From Caballeronia sp. SBC1 (GTDB taxonomy: Bacteria; Pseudomonadota; Gammaproteobacteria; Burkholderiales; Burkholderiaceae), in assembly GCF_011493005.1 (NCBI RefSeq), contig NZ_CP049156.1:620001-684000 (forward strand): a DNA stretch of 64,000 nt, in the 5' to 3' direction. Shown piece after piece: positions 27,831 through 35,600 of this stretch. A program made the position numbers and the translations under genes. The notes below the pieces were generated by a model. It saw nothing but the letters and a program-made list of their open reading frames with translations, was not told where the DNA came from and ran no database searches. Within the stretch, counting starts at the first letter, position 1; each line of letters starts with the position of its first letter.

Positions 27831-29094
27831 ATGGCAATTCAACCTACCCCCCCGAATCCGCTTTTAGCCGCGGCTTTAAATACCCCGATAGTCACCAGCC
27901 TGGTCGACGGCAATTCACTGCCGATCGTTGACGGTGTTACCGCCGACGCTTCGCCGAAGATGAGCGGCACCGGCACCGCTGGCGACATCATCAGCTTGTA
28001 TGACGGTGTGATCCTGTTGGGTTCGACTATCATCGACGCCAACGGCAAGTGGTCCGTCCAGCCTGCGGTTCCAATGGCTCCAGGCTCGCATGGCCTTTTC
28101 GTGGTTGAATCCAACGCCGCAGGCGACACCAGCCTGCCGTCGGATCGTTCGTGGATTATCGTCACGCCGAGCTACGCGCCTGCTCCGGTCATCACGAGTC
28201 TTGTCAATGAGGCTGGCCCGGCTCAACACGTGATTCCGAACAACGGTTTCACCAATGACTCGCACCCGACCATTAGCGGAACGGGTGTCGCGGGCAGCAG
28301 CATCCTGGTCTACGTAGATGGCGTAAATTCTTATTCTCCAGTCATAGTTGACGCCACGGGTCACTGGACGTTCACCCTGGCAGTAATGGGTGACGGCCCG
28401 CACGTGTTGTCCGCGGGTCAATATAGTGCTACTCAGGATCTGAGCCCTCAGTCCAACACCTGGACCGTGACGGTTGACACCAGCCCGGTTGCCAAGCCGG
28501 TGGTGAACGTTCCGACCGACGACAGCGGCGTGCCGATCACCGGCACGACGACTGACGCGCATCCGAACATTAGCGGTACAGGCAAGGCAGGCGACACCAT
28601 CACCGTGTACGACGGTTCGAAGGTGATTGGCTCGGTGGTCATTGGTGCGGACGGCAAGTGGAGCTTCAAGCCCACGACGGATCTGTCCAACGGCACGCAC
28701 GACATCTATGTGATCGAAACGAACCCGGCCGGTACGTCCAGCCCGCAGTCGGATCACACCGCGATCGTGATCAACACGAATCCGTCGCCGGTCATCCTGA
28801 ACATTGTGGATGCGGTTGGCCCGGTTCAGGGCACGGTTCCGGTCGGTGGGGTGACCGACGATACGCATCCGACCATCAGCGGCACGGGCATTCCGGGCAA
28901 TACGGTTTATGTGTATCAGAACGGCATCGGCTGTGGCGACACCAAGGTCGCGGCAGACGGCACGTGGTCAATCAAGATCACGGGCGCCATGTCGAACGGC
29001 GTGCATGACATGACGGCGACGCAGTTCGCAGCGGGTCAGCCACAAAGCCCGGCGTCGAACCATTGGTCCTTCACGATCGACACGAGCACGCCGG
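27831..29094 (+). repeat. Direct repeat copy 2: first 1264 bp of adhesin 2
   Basis: Partner of 20333-21596, at an offset of 7498 bp. The two copies are identical except for one base near the start. Confidence 0.93.
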
Positions 29095-30167
29095 GCAAGC
29101 CGGTAATCACGGGTCTCACGGATGACGCGGGCGCAGCCATTCCCGCTGGCAGCTCGACGACCAACGCGCACCCGACGGTGAGCGGCACGGCCAAGGCGGG
29201 CGATATTGTCACGCTGTACGACGGCTCAACGGTAATCGGTTCAGCGAAGGTTGGCACGGATGGCAAGTGGAGCATCAAGCCGTCGAAGGATCTGTCGGTG
29301 GGTTCGCATGACGTGTATGCCATCGACACAAACCTGGCTGGCACGCCAAGCGCGCAGTCGGCGCACGTTGCGTTCACAGTGACGTCCGCGTTTGCACCAC
29401 CGGTGATCGTGAGCGTCGTGGACGCAGTTGGCCCGGTTCAAGGCACGGTTGCAGCCGGTGGCGTGACGGACGATCCGCGTCCGACGATCAGCGGCACGGG
29501 CATCCCGGGCGACACGGTTTATCTCTATCAGAACGGTACCGGTTGCGGCGACACCAAGGTGGGTGCCGACGGCAAGTGGTCAATCAAGCTCTTGAGCGAT
29601 TTGTCCAGCGGCGCGCACGACTTCACGGCGACGCAGTTTGCGCCGGGTCAGTCGGAAAGCGCGGCATCGAACCATTGGTCGATCACGGTTGACACCAGCA
29701 CGCCAGCCAAGCCGGTAATCACGGGCCTCACGGATGACGCGGGCGCAGCGATTCCTGCTGGCAGCTCGACGACCGACGCGCACCCGACGGTGAGCGGCAC
29801 GGCCCTGGCAGGCGATATCGTCACGCTGTATGACGGCGCGACGTTGATCGGTTCGGCGAAGGCTGGCACGGACGGCAAGTGGAGCATCAAGCCGTCGAAG
29901 GATCTGTCGGTGGGTTCACACGATGTGTATGCCATCGATACGAACCTGGCCGGTACGCCAAGCGCACAGTCGACGCACGTTGCGTTCACGGTGACGTCGG
30001 CGTTTGTTGTCACCTTTCGGCGTAATGGCGCCGGGCATTTTCGCCGTAATGACGCCACCGGAAACGAGCAATTGGAGGGTTCGAACGGGGATCAAGGTTG
30101 CTTGATTTTGCCTCCTTTTGCAAGCTCGGTTCTAGGTGACTCGACGCCCGGTTTTAGTCCGCGATAG
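27831..30167 (+). CDS. Adhesin 2, 5' fragment of a giant Ig-repeat adhesin gene split by an IS21-family element
   Basis: This is the N-terminal 725 residues of a second giant adhesin, followed by about 53 residues read from the insertion sequence before a stop at 30167 (778 aa in total). Residues 1-421 differ from adhesin 1 only at residue 17. The Ig repeats then switch to the KPVITGLTDDAGAAIPAG type. Two B domains carry the single Cys motif NGxGCGDTKV. The IS begins at 30008. Because the C-terminal domain shared by the family is lost, this fragment should not be secreted by a C-terminal signal, if it is made at all. Deleting the IS (2625 bp) and one TTTGT copy joins it in frame with the ORF from 32638, restoring a 2637-aa protein. 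Confidence 0.9.
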   Translation: MAIQPTPPNPLLAAALNTPIVTSLVDGNSLPIVDGVTADASPKMSGTGTAGDIISLYDGVILLGSTIIDANGKWSVQPAVPMAPGSHGLFVVESNAAGDTSLPSDRSWIIVTPSYAPAPVITSLVNEAGPAQHVIPNNGFTNDSHPTISGTGVAGSSILVYVDGVNSYSPVIVDATGHWTFTLAVMGDGPHVLSAGQYSATQDLSPQSNTWTVTVDTSPVAKPVVNVPTDDSGVPITGTTTDAHPNISGTGKAGDTITVYDGSKVIGSVVIGADGKWSFKPTTDLSNGTHDIYVIETNPAGTSSPQSDHTAIVINTNPSPVILNIVDAVGPVQGTVPVGGVTDDTHPTISGTGIPGNTVYVYQNGIGCGDTKVAADGTWSIKITGAMSNGVHDMTATQFAAGQPQSPASNHWSFTIDTSTPGKPVITGLTDDAGAAIPAGSSTTNAHPTVSGTAKAGDIVTLYDGSTVIGSAKVGTDGKWSIKPSKDLSVGSHDVYAIDTNLAGTPSAQSAHVAFTVTSAFAPPVIVSVVDAVGPVQGTVAAGGVTDDPRPTISGTGIPGDTVYLYQNGTGCGDTKVGADGKWSIKLLSDLSSGAHDFTATQFAPGQSESAASNHWSITVDTSTPAKPVITGLTDDAGAAIPAGSSTTDAHPTVSGTALAGDIVTLYDGATLIGSAKAGTDGKWSIKPSKDLSVGSHDVYAIDTNLAGTPSAQSTHVAFTVTSAFVVTFRRNGAGHFRRNDATGNEQLEGSNGDQGCLILPPFASSVLGDSTPGFSPR
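30003..30007 (+). repeat. Target-site duplication TTTGT, left of the IS21-family element
   Basis: TTTGT here and at 32633-32637 bracket the element. The uninterrupted sequence can be seen at the equivalent place in the repeat at about 33243 (GCGTTTGTGGCGCCG), which confirms the junction. Confidence 0.9.
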
Positions 30168-30880
30168 CTCTCGCCGTCGAGGACGATTTTGTGGGCACCA
30201 TGACGCAAGCGGTCAAGGGTTGCCGCGCCGATCATCTTGTTACCTGGGAATGCTTCACCCCATTCCGGGAAGTCCAAATTGGAAGTTAAGATCGTGGCCG
30301 TGCGCTCATAACGCTCGGCGATCAGGTCGTGGAAGTCTTCATCGTCCGGCGAACGCAGTGGCTTGAGTCCGAAGTCGTCAATGATCAGAAGTGGAAGCTT
30401 GGCGAGATACTGGAAACGGCGGTCGTAGGTGCCCACGGCCGCCGCGCTGCGTAGACTTGATAGCAATTGGCTTTGCGTAGAGAACAAGACATCGTGTCCT
30501 TGCCGCGCAGCTGCATGTCCCAGCGCTTGTGCGAGATGACTCTTGCCAGTCCCACACGGGCCGGCGATCAGAACGGCTACTTTCTCGTCGATGAATCGGC
30601 ACGTGGCCAGATCGTGGATGGCGGCTCGATTCAAACCTGGCAGCCGATCGAAGTCGAAGCCTTCGAGTGTCTTCTGGCTACGGAAGTTGGCGCGTCGCAT
30701 GCGCAAGCTGAGTTTCTTGTTATCGCGCCGGGCTACTTCATCATGGATGAGCAGCGAGAGGAATTCGGTGAAGGCGAGCTTGCGATCAATGGCCTCGCGG
30801 TTGCGCGCTTCCAGCGAATCGAGGATGCCAGACAAGCGCAGTTGTTTAAGCAGTGGAGTCAGTTCAGGAATGGGATGCAT
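30092..30880 (-). CDS. istB: IS21-family helper ATPase IstB
   Basis: A 262-aa AAA+ ATPase that assists IstA in target selection and transposition. The N-terminal segment is HPIPELTPLLKQLRLSGILD, the Walker A motif is GPCGTGKSHL and the Walker B motif is LLIIDDFGL. It starts 8 bp after the istA stop. The 3' end overlaps, on the other strand, the IS-derived tail of the adhesin 5' fragment. The ORF looks intact, so the element may still be active. Confidence 0.95.
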   Translation of the reverse strand: MHPIPELTPLLKQLRLSGILDSLEARNREAIDRKLAFTEFLSLLIHDEVARRDNKKLSLRMRRANFRSQKTLEGFDFDRLPGLNRAAIHDLATCRFIDEKVAVLIAGPCGTGKSHLAQALGHAAARQGHDVLFSTQSQLLSSLRSAAAVGTYDRRFQYLAKLPLLIIDDFGLKPLRSPDDEDFHDLIAERYERTATILTSNLDFPEWGEAFPGNKMIGAATLDRLRHGAHKIVLDGESYRGLKPGVESPRTELAKGGKIKQP

Positions 30881-30888
30881 GGCCGGCC

Positions 30889-32412
30889 TTATTGGAGAAT
30901 GGTTTGTGTATTGCGGCAGAAACGGCCCCCTTCGGTGTAGGTGCTCGCCAGCGCATCAAAGGCGTTTAACAGCGTCAGCTGATCCAATCCCTTTTGCAGA
31001 ATGGTCTTAACTGCCGTGTAATGCGGCGTGCCGTAATGGTTGGCGCGCGAGCAAGCAGCTTCGAGTCGAATCGCGCCGTATTTCTGTTTGAGCCGCAACA
31101 CGCCTTGCACCGAGCGCATCTTGATTAAGACTTTGTCGCCGAAGAGCGCATGAACCAGGGCGTAGCAGGCAGGCCCGATCTGCTCAGCAGTTGCCAGACA
31201 CCATTGAGTGTCCTGCAGTTGCCACGCTTGAGCAGCGGATGGCAGATGATCGTCTACGGTGCGGCGGCCCCCCGGACGGGTAAGACGCACGTGGGCGGCA
31301 ACCGATTCCTGCCCGCGATAGAGTGTCACCATAGTGTCGGTCGCCTTGAGCCACAACTCCTGGCCGACCAGTCGATACGGGACCGAGTAAAAACTCTGCT
31401 CGAACTGAACGTGAGCGTCGCGATGCACCTTCCCCTTAGCCCACACCGCAAGCTCTGGTGGGACGTCTGGCAAGCTGCTTAGCAGGCTTCGTTCGACTTC
31501 CGCGAAGCGTTTGAGCGGCATCTCGCGGGTGGTCCCGTGAATGCGGTTGCCGGCCTCGTTCATGACCCAAGCGTGTATCTGGCGGTTGGCGTCAGCCAGA
31601 CCGCGGAACTCCCGCAGTGGCAAGAAGCCTCGCTTTACAAATTTGACGCCCGATTCCACGATTCCCTTTTTTTGCGGATCCCTTGGCGGGCATGCATCGA
31701 TCTTGAAACCATATCCTTCTGCGCACTCGCCATACGCGCGTTGCACTTCGGGCTCGTAATAACACGCCCGGGTGATCGCACATTTGCAGTTGTCGATGAT
31801 GACCCGGGCCGGCACGCCCCCAAATGCCTCAAAGGCGCGCCGATGACATCCCAGCCAGGTCGCTACGGTTTGGTCTCGAACAAACTCGACATATTGGTGG
31901 CGCGACCACGCCAGGGTCATGACGAAGAACCAAGTCTTATGGATCTCGCCGGTGAGCGCGTCGGTCATCATCGGGCCGGCGCCGAAATCAACTTGCGCGG
32001 CTTCGGCCGGCTTGAACTCCAGGCGCAGCGGCACGTCGGGCGTGTGCGAGGCGTCTATATGCAGAAGGAAACGATAGACCGAGGAATAGCTGCCGCTGTA
32101 TCCGTGGTTGCGAACGAGCGTGGCGTGGATCGTGGTGCATTGAACGCCGGTTGCCCGCCACTTGCTGATCTGCTCGCGCCACGGTTCCAAGGTTGAGACG
32201 CAACTCGATGGTAGCGGCGCCTCTTTGCGATCCAGGAAAGCGGCCATTACGTGTTCGTCGGGTAAAGCCGCTTCACGCGCCAACCATCCGTTCTTGGCGG
32301 CAATCTCCCGCACCTGCGCAATCTTCTTGCGCCCCATGGTCTTCGATCGTGCGATATCCCGGTCAGAGTCGCCTCGGCGCATGCGCACCAGGATCTGTCG
32401 GTATTGGTACAT
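30889..32412 (-). CDS. istA: IS21-family transposase IstA
   Basis: A DDE transposase of about 507 aa from the ATG at 32412 (MYQYRQILVRMRRGDSDRDI). An in-frame start at 32448 would add 12 residues. The N-terminus has a helix-turn-helix (SDRDIARSKTMGRKKIAQVR). The catalytic core shows Asp in AAQVDFGAG, Asp in RVIIDNCKCA and Glu in KKGIVESGVKFVK. The C-terminal part includes the IS21 Mu-transposase-like domain. istB follows directly. Confidence 0.94.
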   Translation of the reverse strand: MYQYRQILVRMRRGDSDRDIARSKTMGRKKIAQVREIAAKNGWLAREAALPDEHVMAAFLDRKEAPLPSSCVSTLEPWREQISKWRATGVQCTTIHATLVRNHGYSGSYSSVYRFLLHIDASHTPDVPLRLEFKPAEAAQVDFGAGPMMTDALTGEIHKTWFFVMTLAWSRHQYVEFVRDQTVATWLGCHRRAFEAFGGVPARVIIDNCKCAITRACYYEPEVQRAYGECAEGYGFKIDACPPRDPQKKGIVESGVKFVKRGFLPLREFRGLADANRQIHAWVMNEAGNRIHGTTREMPLKRFAEVERSLLSSLPDVPPELAVWAKGKVHRDAHVQFEQSFYSVPYRLVGQELWLKATDTMVTLYRGQESVAAHVRLTRPGGRRTVDDHLPSAAQAWQLQDTQWCLATAEQIGPACYALVHALFGDKVLIKMRSVQGVLRLKQKYGAIRLEAACSRANHYGTPHYTAVKTILQKGLDQLTLLNAFDALASTYTEGGRFCRNTQTILQ

Positions 32413-32605
32413 CTCGAACCTCCGATTGGCCACGGCCTCTCCCGGCAAAAGGCCGGCAGTCTAGCCGATCAATGAAAGTTCGAACCCTCGTTGCTCGTCA
32501 TCCGGGTGGCGCCATTACGCCGAAAAACGACTGGCGCCTTTACGCCGAAAACGTCGTGGCTCCATTACGCCGGAAATCCGGTGGCGCCATTACGCCGAAA
32601 ACGAA

Positions 32606-35600
32606 ATGGCTCCTATATGCCGGAAATTCACATTTGTGGCGCCGGTGATTGTGAACGTGGTGGACGCGGTTGGCCCGATTCAGGGCACGGTTCCGGCAGG
32701 CGGTGTGACCGATGACACGCATCCGACCATCAGCGGCACGGGCATTCCAGGCAATACGGTTTATGTGTACCAGAACGGTGTGGGCTGTGGCGACACGAAG
32801 GTAGGCGCCGACGGCAAGTGGTCGATCAAGATCCCGGGCGCGTTGTCCAATGGCGTGCACGACATGACCGCGACGCAGTTTGCGCCGGGTCAGCCGGAAA
32901 GCGTGGCGTCGAACCATTGGTCGATCACGGTTGACACATCGACCCCAGCGAAGCCGGTCATCACGGGTCTGACGGACGACGCGGGCGCAGCAATCCCCGC
33001 TGGCAGCTCGACGACCAACGCGCACCCGACGGTGAGCGGCACGGCCCTGGCAGGCGATATCGTCACGCTGTACGACGGCTCAACGGTGATCGGTTCAGCG
33101 AAGGCGGGCACGGACGGCAAATGGAGCATCAAGCCGTCGACGGATCTGTCGGTGGGCTCGCACGACGTGTATGCCATCGATACGAACCTGGCCGGCACGC
33201 CAAGCGCACAGTCGACGCACGTTGCGTTCACGGTGACCTCGGCGTTTGTGGCGCCGGTGATCCTGAACGTGGTGGACGCGGTTGGCCCGGTTCAAGGCAC
33301 GGTTCCGGCAGGTGGTGTCACGGACGATCCGCGTCCGACCATCAGCGGCACGGGCATCCCGGGCGACACGGTTTATCTCTATCAGAACGGCATGGGCTGT
33401 GGCGACACGAAGGTAGGTGCGGACGGCAAGTGGTCAATCAAGCTCTTGAGCGATTTGTCCAGCGGCGCGCACGACTTCACGGCGACGCAGTTTGCGCCGG
33501 GTCAGCCGCAAAGCGTGGCGTCGAACCATTGGTCGATCACGGTTGACACGAGCACGCCAGCCAAGCCTGCTATTCCGGTGCTCAGCGACGACAATGGCGT
33601 GGTGATTCCCGCGGGCTCGACCACCAGTAACGGCCATCCGCACATCAGCGGCACGGGCAAGGCGGGCGACATCATCACGGTGTACGACGGCACGAGCACA
33701 TTGGGTTCGGTCAAGATTGGCAGCGACGGCAAGTGGATCTTCACGCCGGCCGCTGACCTGTCCACAGGTTCGCACAGCATTTCCGTGACGGACACGAACG
33801 CGGCCGGCGCGATCGGACCGAAGTCCGATGCGTTTGCCTTCAACTTCTCGCTGGTCGCAGATGCGCCGGTGATCCTGAACGTGGTGGACGCGGTTGGCCC
33901 GATTCAGGGCACGGTTCCGCCAGGCGGTGTGACGGACGATCCGCGTCCGACCATCAGCGGCACGGGCATCCCGGGCGATACGGTGTATGTGTACCAGAAC
34001 GGTATGGGCTGTGGCGACACGAAGGTGGGCGCTGATGGCAAGTGGTCGATCAAGCTCTTAAACGATCTGCGTGCGGGAGTAAACGACCTCACGGCAACGC
34101 AATTTGCACCCGGTCAGCCGCAAAGCGCGGTATCGAACCACTGGTCGATCACGGTTGACACCAGCACGCCAGCCAAGCCGGTCATCACGGGTCTGACGGA
34201 CGACGCGGGCGCAGCAATCCCCGCTGGCAGCTCGACGACCAACGCGCACCCGACGGTGAGCGGCACGGCCCTGGCGGGCGATATCGTCACGCTGTACGAC
34301 GGCTCGACGGTGATCGGTTCGGCGAAGGCGGGCACGGATGGCAAGTGGAGCATCAAGCCGTCGACGGATCTGTCGGTGGGCTCGCACGATGTGTATGCCA
34401 TCGATACGAACCTGGCTGGCACGCCAAGCGCACAGTCGGCGCACGTTGCGTTCACGGTGACTTCGGCATTTGCACCGCCTGCAATCCTGAACGTGGTGGA
34501 TGCAACCACCGCACACACGGGTACGGTTCCGGCCGGTGGCGCAACCACCGACACGCATCCGACGGTCAGCGGCACGGGCATTCCGGGCAACACCGTGTAT
34601 CTGTACCAGAACGGTATGGGCTGTGGCGACACCAAGGTGGCTGCCAACGGTACATGGTCGATCAAGATCACAGGCGACCTGTCCACGGGCGCACACGACT
34701 TCACCGCAACGCAGTTTGCTGCAGGTCAGTCGGAAAGCGCGGTATCGAACCATTGGTCGATCACGGTCAGCACACCGGTGGTCGCTCCCACGGAGTCGGT
34801 CACCATCAGCGGGCTGTACGACGACACATCGGGCAGTCTGGTGCTGGTGAACCGCGGTGGTTCGACGCTGGACACAACGCCGATCGTCAAGGGCACCGTT
34901 GACCATGCGTTGCTGAGTGGTGAATCGCTGGTGGTTTATCGCGATGGCAACAAGGTCGGCACGGCCACCATGAGCGGCACGAGCTGGTCGTTCAACGATT
35001 CGGGCGTGGGAGTGGGAAGCCACACCTACACGGCACGCGTTGAGAACAGCGCGGGCGCGAGCGCGTTCTCGGCCGGGTACAGCTTTAGCGAGGCGTCGCC
35101 GTTTGCACCGCCAGTGATCGCAAACGTGGTGGATGCCACCAGCGCTCACACGGGTACGGTTCCGGCTGGTAGCACCACCACCGACACGCATCCGACCATC
35201 AGCGGCACGGGCATTCCGGGCAACACGGTGTATCTGTACCAGAACGGCATGGGTTGTGGCGACACGAAGGTGGCTGCCAACGGTACATGGTCGATCAAGC
35301 TCATAGGCGACCTGTCGACTGGCGCACATGACTTCACCGCCACGCAGTTTGCTGCAGGTCAGCCGGAGAGCGCGGTATCGAACCATTGGTCGATTACGGT
35401 CAGCACACCGGTGGTCGCGCCGACAGAAGTGGTCACGATCACCGGTCTGTATGACGACACATCGGGCGACATGATGTTGGTGAACAAGGGCGGCTCGACC
35501 AAGGACACGACGCCGAGCATCAGGGGCATCATCGACCATGCATTGCTCAACGGTGAATCGGTGGTTGTTTATCGCGACGGCACCAAGATCGGAACGGCTG

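Larger units (their letters stand above)
30008..32632 (-). mobile_element. IS21-family insertion sequence (2625 bp)
   Basis: The element runs from TGTCACCTTTCGGCG to ...GGAAATTCACA and so has TG...CA ends, with a 5-bp TTTGT duplication. It encodes istA and istB on the minus strand. Both ends, most clearly the right end (about 32510-32632), carry repeated motifs of the kind GGCGCCATTACGCCG. These match the multiple terminal transposase-binding repeats of IS21 elements. It interrupts adhesin 2. Confidence 0.93.
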
